Shown here: positions 46,344 to 55,133 of the stretch, one piece after another
How the letters are laid out: each line of letters begins with the position of its first letter
How positions within the stretch are numbered: position 1 is the stretch's first letter
Origin: Rhizobium chutanense
GTDB lineage: Bacteria; Pseudomonadota; Alphaproteobacteria; Rhizobiales; Rhizobiaceae
Direction of reading: 5' to 3'
Length of the DNA stretch: 64,000 bases
Assembly: GCF_002531935.1 (NCBI RefSeq)
Contig: NZ_NWSV01000028.1
Coordinates: 1-64,000, forward strand
Translations under genes and position numbers: made by a program
Notes under the pieces: generated by a model
What the model saw: the letters and a program-made list of their open reading frames with translations, nothing else
Databases searched by the model: none
Told to the model about the DNA's origin: nothing

Positions 46344-47579
46344 CTACCCCCTCGCCCGCAAGGCCGCGCTCAGCGGCAACCGCGCCGCCGCCAGCGCCGG
46401 CAACGCCCCACCGATCACGCCGACCGCCAGCCCCAGCAAACCCGCCGTCAAAATCACATCCGCCGTCACATCGAGCTGGAAGGCCATCTTTGTATTGTTT
46501 GCCCCCATCGTGCTCGCCTGCCAGCCGTCAAAGGCGAGACGGGAGGCAAGGATGCCGACAACCGCCCCCGCCACCGACAGCAGCACCGCCTCAACCCAGG
46601 TCGCAACAAAGACCGGCAAGCGGGCAAAGCCCAAGAGCCGCAGCGTGGCGATTTCGATGGCGCGGTCTGAGACCGAACTCGTCATCGTATTCAGCGCTCC
46701 TGCCGTGGCACCCACGGCCATCAGCAGCGCGATCGGCCAGCCGAACAGGCGGATCAGGCTTTCGGTCCGCTCGGCCTCAGCGGCATAGAGATCGGCCTCG
46801 GAGACTGCGGTAAGCGGCGTCCCCGATAGATCGGACAGGCGCTGGCGCAGCACTGCCAGCGCTGTTGCCGGGTCGCCGGCAAGCTGCACGCGCAGGCTCT
46901 GCACCTGCCCCTGGCGGTCGAAGGCCGATTGCACCGCCTCCAGATCCGCCCAGATCTCGGATTCGAAAGCGCTGCCGCCGGCGGTGAAATGACCGGCGAC
47001 AGTCCAGTCGACCGCCCCGAAGCGCACCGTCTGGCCGACGGCAAAGCCGGGGAAAGCGTCCGCGATGCGGGCGCCGACGACGATCTCGCGGGCGCCTGAT
47101 GCAAACATCCGCCCCTGGGAAAGCCGGGCGCGGCTGCGCAGATCGAGCCCGGCCGGGTCCATGCCCCTGAGCGTGAGCGTCTGCTCGGCACCGTCGCTCC
47201 CCCTGACATCGACCGGCACGATGGTCTCACGCGACAGCACCGGCCCGCCCGCCCCATCGCCGGCACCATCGCGCGCAATCCCGGGGTTGCGAGCAATCCC
47301 CATATCGCCGCGGATTGCGGCAAGGCTGCGGATCGCATCGGCCGGCACGTCCGAGCCGCTTTCCTGATTGGTGCCGCCGCCGAGGATGACGGCGATACCG
47401 GGTGAGCCGGCCCCGGCAAGGGCGGCCTCGAAGCCGCGCGCCATCGCCAGAAAGCCCGAGAGCACCGCTACCACGAGGGCAACCGACAGCACCATCGACA
47501 GCGAGATCGCGAGCCGCCTGGGCAGGCTGCCGAGGTTAACTCTGATCATGAGAAAACTCTGATTGAGCGCTGATGACAT
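46344..47579 (-). CDS. ABC exporter permease, FtsX/MacB type (second)
   Basis: A 411 aa FtsX-like permease with an N-terminal helix (LAISLSMVLSVALVVAVLSG), a periplasmic domain of about 230 residues and three C-terminal helices (LLMAVGATAGALNTMTSSVS; AVLLSVAGAVVGILASRLAF; LTAGLLGLAVGVIGGALPAL). It is the last gene of the HlyD-ATPase-permease-permease set, 4 bases after the first permease. With its partner it would form the export channel. Substrate unknown. Confidence 0.92.
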   Translation of the reverse strand: MSSALNQSFLMIRVNLGSLPRRLAISLSMVLSVALVVAVLSGFLAMARGFEAALAGAGSPGIAVILGGGTNQESGSDVPADAIRSLAAIRGDMGIARNPGIARDGAGDGAGGPVLSRETIVPVDVRGSDGAEQTLTLRGMDPAGLDLRSRARLSQGRMFASGAREIVVGARIADAFPGFAVGQTVRFGAVDWTVAGHFTAGGSAFESEIWADLEAVQSAFDRQGQVQSLRVQLAGDPATALAVLRQRLSDLSGTPLTAVSEADLYAAEAERTESLIRLFGWPIALLMAVGATAGALNTMTSSVSDRAIEIATLRLLGFARLPVFVATWVEAVLLSVAGAVVGILASRLAFDGWQASTMGANNTKMAFQLDVTADVILTAGLLGLAVGVIGGALPALAAARLPLSAALRARG

Positions 47580-47583
47580 TGGA

Positions 47584-48723
47584 TTATCTCGCTCTGAAGG
47601 CGTTGACGATGGGCAGCCGCATGGCGTTCACGGCCGGCAGCAACCCGGTCAGCAGGCCAAGCCCCGCAATGATCACGGCGGACTTCGCCAGCACCTCACC
47701 GCCGAAGACGAGGCCGAATTCCGGCCCGATCGAGAGCGTCGCGAGCTTGGCCAGAATGAGCCCGCCCACACCGCCGACGGCGTAGACAAACAGCGTCTCG
47801 CCGAGAATGAGCGCCACGATCCGCCCGCGGGAAAAGCCCAGCACCTTCATCACGCCGATCTCGAAACGGCACTCCCTGATGGCGAAGAGCATGGTGTTGA
47901 CCGATATCATCAGGATCGTCACGAAGGCGGCGCCGACGACGAGGCTGACGATCAGCCCGACATCGGCGAACTGCCGGAGAAAGGCTTCGAGGAACTGCTT
48001 TTCCGATTGCGTCCTGGTCTCAGCCGCCGAATTGGCAAAGAGTGCATCGATGCGCGCCGCCAACACGCCTGAGGCGACGCCGTCGCGCGGGCGCACCACG
48101 AAGACGTCGACCGTGTCCCTGTCCCGCGCCCGGGCTGCATTGACCATGTCGTAGCGCGCGAGCATGAAATAGGTGTCGGTGCCGGCATCGGCGCCATCGA
48201 AGATGCCCGATATGGTGAAACTCCAGTTCCGGCTACCGTCGGCCTTGATGATCTGGCTGGTGACGCCGATGCGCTGGCCGATCGACCAGCCCTGCGCCTC
48301 GGCCAGTGCCCTGCCGACGAGCACCCGGTCGCCGCCCTCTTCCAGAGCCGCGATCAGCTCCGGCGTCAGCCCGAGTTCGGCGCCGTTGGCGGCGGCAATC
48401 GCCCGCGGATCGACCGCGCTGACGGCCACGACATTCTTCTCGACCTCGACGAATCCCCGCATGCGCGCGGTATAGGCGACGGCCGCGACATCGCCTTCGG
48501 CCGCGATCCGGTTGAGATAGGCAAGCGGCAGCGGCAGCCCGCGGCCCGATTTGTTGAAGACGCCGAGCAGGTCGTCACTGGCGCCGGCCGCCCCCTGGCT
48601 GCCGCTGACGAAACTCGCCGTCAGCCCGTAGATCAGGAAGGCGATGCCGACCGAACACATCAGCAAGACGGCCCGCAGCCGCTTGCGCCAGGCATTGCGC
48701 CGCATGAGCTCGAAGAAGGTCAT
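47584..48723 (-). CDS. ABC exporter permease, FtsX/MacB type (first)
   Basis: A 379 aa FtsX-like permease with the same four-helix topology as the gene after it: one helix near residue 25 (LRAVLLMCSVGIAFLIYG), a periplasmic domain, and three helices from about 255 (VGLIVSLVVGAAFVTILMIS; GETLFVYAVGGVGGLILAKL; SAVIIAGLGLLTGLLPAV). EIGVMKVLGFSRGRIVALI is the typical coupling segment. It overlaps the ATPase gene by 4 bases (ATGA), showing translational coupling. Confidence 0.92.
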   Translation of the reverse strand: MTFFELMRRNAWRKRLRAVLLMCSVGIAFLIYGLTASFVSGSQGAAGASDDLLGVFNKSGRGLPLPLAYLNRIAAEGDVAAVAYTARMRGFVEVEKNVVAVSAVDPRAIAAANGAELGLTPELIAALEEGGDRVLVGRALAEAQGWSIGQRIGVTSQIIKADGSRNWSFTISGIFDGADAGTDTYFMLARYDMVNAARARDRDTVDVFVVRPRDGVASGVLAARIDALFANSAAETRTQSEKQFLEAFLRQFADVGLIVSLVVGAAFVTILMISVNTMLFAIRECRFEIGVMKVLGFSRGRIVALILGETLFVYAVGGVGGLILAKLATLSIGPEFGLVFGGEVLAKSAVIIAGLGLLTGLLPAVNAMRLPIVNAFRAR

Positions 48724-49418
48724 TGGTTTTCCCCCTCGACGAATGCACCCTTGTTGAGATGCAGCGTGCGCCGGGCAAAGGCGGCGGCCTCCGGATCATG
48801 GGTGACCATGATGATGGTCTTCCGAAGCTCGCGATTGAGGAAGCCCAGCATCTCCAGGACGTCATTGGCCGATTTCCGGTCGAGATCACCGGTCGGCTCG
48901 TCGCAGAGAATAAGGTCGGGATCGGCGACAATGGCGCGGGCAATGCCGACGCGCTGCTGCTGCCCGCCCGACATGCTCGACGGAAACTGCCGCTGCCGCC
49001 CGGCGAGCCCCACCAGATCCATCACCGTATCGACGCGCGCCCGCCGCTCCTTGCGGCCGAGCGGCTTCAAGAGCAGCGGCAGCTCGATATTCTCCGCCGC
49101 ATTCAGCATCGGCAGCAGATTGTAGAACTGGAAGACGATGCCCATGCTGTGTGCCCGCCAAGCGGCTCTGGCACCTTCGCCCATCTGCTCGAGATGGCTG
49201 CGCCCGATGCGGATCTCGCCCCCATCCGGGCTGTCGATGCCGCCGAGCATATTGAGCAGCGTCGACTTCCCCGAACCGGACGGCCCCATGACCGCGACGA
49301 AATCGCCGCGCGGTACGGAAAGGTCGAGCCCGGAAAAGATCGGAATCGTCTCCGCCCCGATCCTGAATGCCTTCCTGACGCCGGCAAGGGCGATATAGGG
49401 TTCATGAATGTCGGTCAT
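48720..49418 (-). CDS. ABC exporter ATP-binding protein (MacB/LolD type)
   Basis: A 232 aa ATPase. Walker A GPSGSGKST near residue 44, FQFYNLLPMLNAAENIELPL (Q loop), the signature MSGGQQQRVGIARAI, Walker B LILCDEPTGDLD and the switch His in VTHDPEAAAF are all intact. AAGGAG lies 7 bases before the ATG at 49418. It works with the two FtsX-type permeases downstream and the HlyD-type adaptor upstream, as in DevBCA/MacAB-like tripartite exporters. Confidence 0.95.
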   Translation of the reverse strand: MTDIHEPYIALAGVRKAFRIGAETIPIFSGLDLSVPRGDFVAVMGPSGSGKSTLLNMLGGIDSPDGGEIRIGRSHLEQMGEGARAAWRAHSMGIVFQFYNLLPMLNAAENIELPLLLKPLGRKERRARVDTVMDLVGLAGRQRQFPSSMSGGQQQRVGIARAIVADPDLILCDEPTGDLDRKSANDVLEMLGFLNRELRKTIIMVTHDPEAAAFARRTLHLNKGAFVEGENQ

Positions 49419-49465
49419 TGCTTTGCTCCTTGGTGGTTTATTGATCTGTAGCCGGCAACGGGTGG

Positions 49466-49642
49466 CCGCCCTCGTCCTTCGAGGCCCCTCGGGCACCTCA
49501 GGATGAGGTCGGAGAGAAGCCGCGGTCTGCGGCAAGCCAAACCGCACGGCACACGATCAGCCCGCCGGCCACACGGCATCCCGATCAGCCCTCATCCTGA
49601 GGTGCGCAGGCCGGAGGCCGGAGCCTCGAAGGACGAGGGCGG
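49466..49642. repeat. RIME-like palindromic element overlapping the end of the adaptor gene
   Basis: Perfect 19-bp inverted ends CCGCCCTCGTCCTTCGAGG (49466-49484) and its complement (49624-49642), with inner CACCTCAGGATGAG and CTCATCCTGAGGTG arms. The last 51 bases of the adaptor gene (49592-49642) lie inside it, so the element has supplied the C-terminal codons. It separates the adaptor from the ATPase gene by 173 bases. Confidence 0.85.
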
Positions 49643-50755
49643 GTGATGAGCACCCACACCCGCCTCACCCACCAAAAGCCGGATGCGCGCCGCCATGGCA
49701 GGCCGCATGCCGGAAGGCGGCGAAGACAGCGACAGGCGAAGCGTCACCGTCCCCTTTTCCCGCGAAATGACCGGCGCGATCTTCGACACTTCGACCGCAA
49801 AAGGCTGATCTGGAAAGCCGTCAAGCACCGCCTCGCCGGATAGGCCTGGCCGTATCTGCGCGATATTGGTCTCGGCCACATCGGCATCGATGACCATGTT
49901 TGCCGTGTCGGCGATGACAAGCAGGCTTTCATTCTCCCGCACGCTGTCCTCGCGCGACAGCACGGTGTCGCCGATATGCGCGTTAAGCCGCGTGACGATG
50001 CCGGAGATCGGCGCACGCACGGTCAGCGCTTCCACCTGCTCGCGCGCTTTGTCGATATCGAGTTCCGCCTTGGCGACATCCTGGCGTGCCTGCAGGGCGG
50101 CATTCTCGGCCCTGTCGGCGGCCGTTTTCGCCTCCTCCAGCGCCTGCGCCGACATGGCATCGCGTCCGGCCAGCCGCTCGGTGCGCATCAGGGAAGACCG
50201 CGCTTGCGCGAGCTCGATGTTTTTTGCCGCTAACGTCAACTCCGCCGATTGCCGGACAATCTCCGCCCCCTGAAGCGCGAAGCGCGCGCCGGCATCGTCG
50301 AGCCGCACCAGCACCTGCCCCGCCGCCACCCTGTCCCCCGCCTCCACTTCGACGGCGACGATCCGGCCCTCATATTTCGAAAAGACGATGGCGATATCGG
50401 GTGCGACGACGTAGCCGGAGCCGGTGATTTCCCGGGTCGACCAGGCCGCAACAGGTGCCCGCACCTGCTCGGAAGCCGCATCCTCGGCAGGCGCCTTCGC
50501 TCCGCCCGTCGATGTCGTCGCCCCCTGCCGGCCCGCGAAGCCCGCAAGCACGGTTTCGATGCGCTCCGGCATCTCGGGCCTCGAGAAAAGAACCACAGCG
50601 AGCGACGCCGTCGCGGCAAGCCCAAGCATAGCCAACGGCATCACGCGCCGCCGGGCTTGACGCTCCGGCGGCTCTGTCTTGAAGGCCGCGGGCTCGATCG
50701 AAAGCGATCTCAGCTTGGCGGCAAGGTTTCGGTCATGTTCTGATGTCGTGTTCAT
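49592..50755 (-). CDS. HlyD/MacA-type membrane fusion (periplasmic adaptor) protein
   Basis: A 387 aa adaptor. It has one N-terminal helix (VMPLAMLGLAATASLAVVLF), a biotinyl-lipoyl strand (EGRIVAVEVEAGDRVAAGQV), a long alpha-hairpin coiled coil (about 165-250), the second lipoyl half (VRAPISGIVTRLNAHIGDTV) and a beta-barrel. The C-terminal residues (HHPPSSFEAPASGLRTSG) are encoded by a repeat element and are not part of the family. The start at 50755 (MNTTSEHDRN) lacks a strong ribosome binding site. It is the first gene of the exporter operon. Confidence 0.9.
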   Translation of the reverse strand: MNTTSEHDRNLAAKLRSLSIEPAAFKTEPPERQARRRVMPLAMLGLAATASLAVVLFSRPEMPERIETVLAGFAGRQGATTSTGGAKAPAEDAASEQVRAPVAAWSTREITGSGYVVAPDIAIVFSKYEGRIVAVEVEAGDRVAAGQVLVRLDDAGARFALQGAEIVRQSAELTLAAKNIELAQARSSLMRTERLAGRDAMSAQALEEAKTAADRAENAALQARQDVAKAELDIDKAREQVEALTVRAPISGIVTRLNAHIGDTVLSREDSVRENESLLVIADTANMVIDADVAETNIAQIRPGLSGEAVLDGFPDQPFAVEVSKIAPVISREKGTVTLRLSLSSPPSGMRPAMAARIRLLVGEAGVGAHHPPSSFEAPASGLRTSG

Positions 50756-51192
50756 GCCGACAGAATGCCCGACCGTAGCAAAACCGCGACCTCGAACGCG
50801 TTTCTGGCCGTCCTCGATCGTGATTGAGTACTGGTGCCATATTAGTGTGGAACCGGTTGTCTTTACCGAACGACGAACGCAGATGGCGAGGACCGGCGCT
50901 ATCCACGCGTGCTGACAGAAAGTTCTGCGAGGACGCAACCTACCCTCATTCCTTCCTCGGGCTTGACCCGAGGGACGTCACAGGAATCCAGTGCGCCCAA
51001 GTCCTTGGGCGCGGGAAACCTCTGTCTTTACCGAGTCATTCACCGCGCGGACGCGCGGTGGCTGGATTCCTGTGACGAGCACAGGAATGAAGGAGGAGAG
51101 GTAGCGGCTCGCAGGCAAGATCTACGCCGGAGCCCCGAAGGGCGACGGCGGGTGAGGAGTGAACGACCGGGTTGATGGTCGACACTCAGCCC
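50756..51192. other. Intergenic region dominated by a mosaic repeat
   Basis: About 440 bases. The first 180 hold the adaptor gene's promoter region; 50943-51090 is the mosaic palindromic repeat described separately; the last 100 bases are GC-rich and carry no gene. Confidence 0.5.
50943..51090. repeat. Mosaic palindromic repeat, variant copy
   Basis: Same module order as 27841-27979: CCCTCATTCCT arm, CAGGAATCCAG, the TGCGCCCAAGTCCTTGGGCG hairpin, then GAGTCATTCACCGCGCGGAC and CTGGATTCCTGTGACGAGC. In the left arm the CTGTGCTCGTCACAG hairpin is replaced by CCTCGGGCTTGACCCGAGG, a different hairpin, which shows module exchange. Confidence 0.85.
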
Positions 51193-52200
51193 TCACCCCT
51201 TCCTCTGCCGCCACGCCAGCGGCGTCATATCCGTCACCCGGCGGAATTCGCGGTTGAAGTTGGACTTGGTCTGGAAGCCGACCTCGAACATCACCTCGGT
51301 CACCGGCTTCTGGGTCGCGGCAAGCAGCCGGCAGGCCTCGCCGATCCTGTAATCATTGACATATTGCGAGACGTTCTTGTCCATGGCCCGGTTGATCGCC
51401 GCCGAGATCTGGCGGGCGGGAATGCCGGCCTTGCGGGCCAGACGGTCGAGATTGAGATTGGCGTCGCGATAGAGTTGGCGGGTCTCCATCAGCGCGTCGA
51501 TCGTGGCGATCGTCTGCTTGTCTTCGCTCGTCTCCAACCGCGGGCCTACCTCCACCATCTCGGCCGGCGCCCGGCTCCGGCTGGCGGCGGCTGCCGCAAT
51601 GCCGAGGACGACGAGCGCGGCAAGGTTGCTGACACTGATCAGCGTCAGCGCATGCTCGCCATGCGCCCAGGTGAAATCGAGAAAGACGAAAGTATCGACT
51701 GCGGCCGAGAGACACAGGGCGGCGGCCGCAAAGATGATCGCCCGATAGGCCGGCACCACCCCTTCGAAGGGCGCCAGCCGCAGCGCATCGGCGCCCGGGC
51801 GCATCAGAAGCAGGATCGCCAGGGCATAGCCGACAAAGATCAGCACCAGCGCGATATCAATCGCATCGCGCCAGAGCGCCATCAACGAAAGGATAAGGGC
51901 GGTGGGAACGGCATGCAGGGCGATCCGTAGCGGCAGCGGCCTTCGGCTCGTCCGCACCAGCCTGGAGACCCCGGCATAGGCAAGGGGCGGCACCATCGCC
52001 GCAATCACCGGCATGATCACGCCGATTGTCTGCACCCCATAGCCCCAGCGCAGGCCGGAGAGGACGGATTGCAGCGCGGTGAGCAGGATGAGCACCAGAA
52101 ACGGCCGATTGGGCTCAACCTCTTCGTCACGTCTGAGCACGACGACGAAGAGGATGAGCAGCAGAAGGGCGACGACGAAGGGAAGCGGAATGAAGATCAT
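51193..52200 (-). CDS. Membrane-anchored AraC family transcriptional regulator
   Basis: A 335 aa protein. The N-terminal 210 residues contain seven predicted transmembrane helices (from FIPLPFVVALLLLILFVVVL to VSNLAALVVLGIAAAAA), followed by an AraC-type DNA-binding domain (about 240-335) with NLNLDRLARKAGIPARQISA and EVMFEVGFQTKSNFNREFRR. The arrangement suggests direct sensing of a membrane or periplasmic signal. The start at 52200 is chosen, but ATGs at 52239 and 52254 are equally possible as no ribosome binding site is clear. Confidence 0.88.
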   Translation of the reverse strand: MIFIPLPFVVALLLLILFVVVLRRDEEVEPNRPFLVLILLTALQSVLSGLRWGYGVQTIGVIMPVIAAMVPPLAYAGVSRLVRTSRRPLPLRIALHAVPTALILSLMALWRDAIDIALVLIFVGYALAILLLMRPGADALRLAPFEGVVPAYRAIIFAAAALCLSAAVDTFVFLDFTWAHGEHALTLISVSNLAALVVLGIAAAAASRSRAPAEMVEVGPRLETSEDKQTIATIDALMETRQLYRDANLNLDRLARKAGIPARQISAAINRAMDKNVSQYVNDYRIGEACRLLAATQKPVTEVMFEVGFQTKSNFNREFRRVTDMTPLAWRQRKG

Positions 52201-52312
52201 GGCCTGGTGGGATCGGAGTGACGAATAGGTGACCATCATCGCCGAGATCGCCACCCGGCGCGACCTCCATCATGTTTTAGGACACGTTTTAAGCTCGGAT
52301 TTTTGGATTGTC

Positions 52313-52356
52313 GTCCCCGGATCAGCCGGGGACGCCGGATCGGCCAAGGCCGATCC
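52313..52356. repeat. Pair of adjacent perfect palindromes (REP-like)
   Basis: GTCCCCGG-ATCAG-CCGGGGAC (52313-52333) is followed after 3 bases by GGATCGGCC-AA-GGCCGATCC (52337-52356). It lies between the AraC-type and SDR genes, both leftward, and may be a REP element or attenuating terminator for the SDR transcript. Confidence 0.65.
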
Positions 52357-52381
52357 GGGATTACCGCCGACATCCGGCCCA

Positions 52382-53119
52382 TCAGCCGCCGTTCAACCGC
52401 TCGAACATCGCCTCGCCGTGCTGACGCGTGTGGACGGAGGTGCCGACCAGCAACTCGTCCTGGCCGTTCTCCAACTGGGCAAGCGCTTCCGCGGCGAATT
52501 CCTCCGGCGACATCATGTATTGCCGCTCGGCACCCCCGGCACGCACGCCGCCGCCGAGGTTCGTGTCGACCATCGGCGGAACCATCTCGACCACCCGCAC
52601 CCCCGTCGCTTTCAGCTGGTGGCGCAGCGACAGCGTGAAGGAATGGAGGGCCGCCTTGGTTGCGCAATAGACCGGGATGTCGGCCTTCGGCGTAAATGCC
52701 AGTCCCGAGGTGACATTGACGATGACGGCGCTGGGCTGCCGCTTCAGCATCGGCAGCAACTCGCCGATCAGCTGGATCGGCGCGGCAAGGTTGACGGCGA
52801 TTTCCTGATCGAGATCGGCCACAGCATGATCACCGTCGAAATGCCTGATGTGCTGCACCCCGGCATTGTTGATCAGCATGTTGAGGTCGGGATGGTTGTT
52901 TTCCAGCCAGCCCGACAGGCTGTCGCGATCGTCGAGATCGGTGACGTCGCAGACCCGCGTGATCAGCGCAGGCACGGCCGCCTGCGCCCTGTCCAGCGCG
53001 TCACGGCTTCTGCCGCAGATGATGACGCGATTTCCCCGTGCGGAAAGTTGCTGTGCGAGCGCCAGCCCGATGCCGCTTGCGCCGCCGGTGATGAGAATGG
53101 TGTTGTCTGTCAGTTTCAA
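52382..53119 (-). CDS. Short-chain dehydrogenase/reductase (DltE-like)
   Basis: A 245 aa classical SDR. The cofactor loop TGGASGIGLALA (residues 11-22), LINNAGVQ, the catalytic Ser in VTSGLAF and the YCATK motif (Y-x-x-x-K) are all visible. The C-terminus is typical of the DltE/YdfG-like group. A TTG start at 53119 is used because AGGA lies 8 bases upstream and the family start (MKLTDNTILITGG) fits. Substrate unknown. Confidence 0.9.
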   Translation of the reverse strand: MKLTDNTILITGGASGIGLALAQQLSARGNRVIICGRSRDALDRAQAAVPALITRVCDVTDLDDRDSLSGWLENNHPDLNMLINNAGVQHIRHFDGDHAVADLDQEIAVNLAAPIQLIGELLPMLKRQPSAVIVNVTSGLAFTPKADIPVYCATKAALHSFTLSLRHQLKATGVRVVEMVPPMVDTNLGGGVRAGGAERQYMMSPEEFAAEALAQLENGQDELLVGTSVHTRQHGEAMFERLNGG

Positions 53120-53422
53120 GTCGAACGTCCTTCTATGTTGACATGAAGGTGCGCCGACGAAGATGTCAGAGTTCCCGGCGGACACACCTACGAGACCGGC
53201 AAGCCGGCTGCGGTGTCGCGGTTACCCTGAAAGGAGGAGTTGCCGCCCGACGGGCAGCGGTCGGGCTACCATCCGACCAGCACTCTTTCGACGGGATTTT
53301 TATAAGGCAAATATTGCGGCGATGGCAAGGGCAGCGGCGGCGAACTTTGCGTCTCTCCGGCGCCATCTCCTCCTGCTTCGTGGCTCCAGCTCTAACGACG
53401 GCAAGCCGATCGCTGGCATCGA
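53120..53422. other. Gap between SDR and dienelactone hydrolase genes
   Basis: About 300 bases of GC-rich sequence. I saw no gene, hairpin with T-run or repeat. It probably contains the SDR promoter. Confidence 0.4.
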
Positions 53423-54004
53423 TCAAACGCGATCCAGAAACGCGAGCACGCGGGCAGTGAGGAGTGCTGCCGCATCCGCGTCATAGGATGGGAGCGAGCT
53501 GTCGGCGAAATAGTGCTGATCGCCGGGATAGAGGAAAAGCTCCGCGCCCTCGACCGTCTCCACGATCTCGCGGGCGGCGTCGATATCGCCCTCGCCAGCG
53601 AAAATCGGATCGTTGTCCATGCCGTGGATCTGGACCGGGACGCCATCCGGCCAGGGTCCGAAGGCCCACTTTCCGCTGATCGGCAGGCAGGAATAGAAGA
53701 GCAGAGCCCCACGGGCCGCTGGCCGTGTCTGCGCCAGCTTCTGCGCCGGCAGCACACCGAACGAGAAGCCGGCATAGACGAGTTCTGCAGAAAGGTCGTC
53801 GGCGAGGCGGACGCCGCGCTCCCTGATATCGTCGAATCCGATCCCGCCGATATAGGCGAGCCCCTCCTCGATGCTTGGGAATGTGCGTCCGTCGAAGAGA
53901 TCGGGCGTGTGCACGATGTGGCCGGCTGCCCGCAAGGCGTCGGCGAATGCACGCACGCCCGGGGTCAGCCCCTGAGCGTGATGAAACAACAAGACCTCAG
54001 CCAT
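53423..54004 (-). CDS. Dienelactone hydrolase family protein
   Basis: A 193 aa alpha/beta hydrolase. VLLFHHAQGLTPGVRAFADA at the start, the nucleophile elbow GFSFGVLPA (Ser instead of the Cys of true dienelactone hydrolase), an Asp in IHGMDNDPIF and a His in YPGDQHYFAD form the triad. Length is a little short for the family (about 230). It lies 27 bases downstream of the cytochrome oxidase subunit IV gene on the same strand but has no obvious link to respiration. Confidence 0.88.
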   Translation of the reverse strand: MAEVLLFHHAQGLTPGVRAFADALRAAGHIVHTPDLFDGRTFPSIEEGLAYIGGIGFDDIRERGVRLADDLSAELVYAGFSFGVLPAQKLAQTRPAARGALLFYSCLPISGKWAFGPWPDGVPVQIHGMDNDPIFAGEGDIDAAREIVETVEGAELFLYPGDQHYFADSSLPSYDADAAALLTARVLAFLDRV

Positions 54005-54031
54005 ACGGACCCTTCTCCCGATGATCGGCGT

Positions 54032-54397
54032 CTACGGCGTAGCACCAAAGAAGGCAAGCCGGGTGAAGATGGTATAGTCCGCTTCCGAGACCATCAGCGC
54101 CACGAAGACCAGCACCAGCACCGGCGGCAGCAGGATGGCGTAGACGAGGGCCAGGCGTTCCCAGGCCATGTGCATGAAAACGGCGACGATCAACCCGGCC
54201 TTCAGCATCATGAACAGGAGGATCAGCGTCCATCGGAGATAGCCGTGGATGCCGAGGTAATCGACCATGTAGGAAAAGGCGCTGAGCACGAAAAGCAGGC
54301 CCCAGACGAAGAAGTAGAGCCCGATCGGGTGCTGTTGTCCGGTATGTGCCTGTGCGTGCGTTGTTTGGACTTCTGCATGCGCCGTTGTCTCGCTCAT
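54032..54397 (-). CDS. Cytochrome c oxidase subunit IV family protein
   Basis: A 121 aa membrane protein with three helices (IGLYFFVWGLLFVLSAFSYM; LILLFMMLKAGLIVAVFMHM; YAILLPPVLVLVFVALMV). The KAGLIVAVFMHM segment is the subunit IV (COX4 pro / CyoD-like) signature. It is the last respiratory gene of the cox operon, 7 bases after the subunit III gene. Confidence 0.92.
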   Translation of the reverse strand: MSETTAHAEVQTTHAQAHTGQQHPIGLYFFVWGLLFVLSAFSYMVDYLGIHGYLRWTLILLFMMLKAGLIVAVFMHMAWERLALVYAILLPPVLVLVFVALMVSEADYTIFTRLAFFGATP

Positions 54398-54404
54398 GAC
54401 GACC

Positions 54405-55124
54405 TCACCACAGATAAAAGAATGCGAAAATGAAGACCCAGACCAGGTCGACGAAGTGCCAGTAGAGTCCCATGATCTCGACGGCCTCGTAGCGGCCCTT
54501 CCGGCTGGTGAAGAAGCCGCGCCGTTCGACGTCGAAATCGCCCCGCCAGACCTTGCGGGCGACGATGAGGAGGAAGATGACGCCGATCGTCACATGGGTA
54601 CCGTGAAAGCCGGTGATCATGAAGAAGGTCGATCCGAACTGGGCTGCCCCCCATGGGTTCTCCCAGGGACGTACGCCTTCGGTGATCAGCTTCGTCCATT
54701 CGAAAGCCTGCATGCTGACGAAGGTTGCGCCGAGAAGTGCCGTCAGCAGCATCAGGATCGCGGTTACCCGGCGGTCGCGGCGATAGCCGAAATTGACCGC
54801 CATCGCCATGGTGCCGCTGCTGGAGATCAGCACGAAGGTCATGATGGCGATCAGGATCAGTGGCACATCCTGGCCGCCGATATGAAGCGCGAAGACCTCG
54901 CTCGGATTGGGCCACGGCACCGGCGTCGACATGCGGGCGGTCATATAGGCGATCAGGAAGCAGCCGAAGACGAAGGTGTCGCTCAGGAGGAAGATCCACA
55001 TCATCGCCTTGCCCCAGGAGGCGGTCTTGAAGGCGCGCTGATCCGAGCTGAAATCGGCGGCGACGCCGCGAAGGCCCGCCGGCCTGAGGTCAGCCCCGCC
55101 ATGTGTCTCGATAGTCTGTGCCAT
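54405..55124 (-). CDS. Cytochrome c oxidase subunit III family protein (second subunit III gene)
   Basis: A 239 aa membrane protein with five helices. WIFLLSDTFVFGCFLIAYM carries the subunit III Glu/Asp position, and ITGFHGTHVTIGVIFLL and the terminal YWHFVDLVWVFIFAFFYL are diagnostic. The start at 55124 (MAQTIE) has GGGGG 5 bases upstream. It follows another subunit III-type gene at 55134. Subunit III stabilises proton uptake and does not bind metal. Confidence 0.93.
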   Translation of the reverse strand: MAQTIETHGGADLRPAGLRGVAADFSSDQRAFKTASWGKAMMWIFLLSDTFVFGCFLIAYMTARMSTPVPWPNPSEVFALHIGGQDVPLILIAIMTFVLISSSGTMAMAVNFGYRRDRRVTAILMLLTALLGATFVSMQAFEWTKLITEGVRPWENPWGAAQFGSTFFMITGFHGTHVTIGVIFLLIVARKVWRGDFDVERRGFFTSRKGRYEAVEIMGLYWHFVDLVWVFIFAFFYLW

Positions 55125-55133
55125 CTGCACCCC

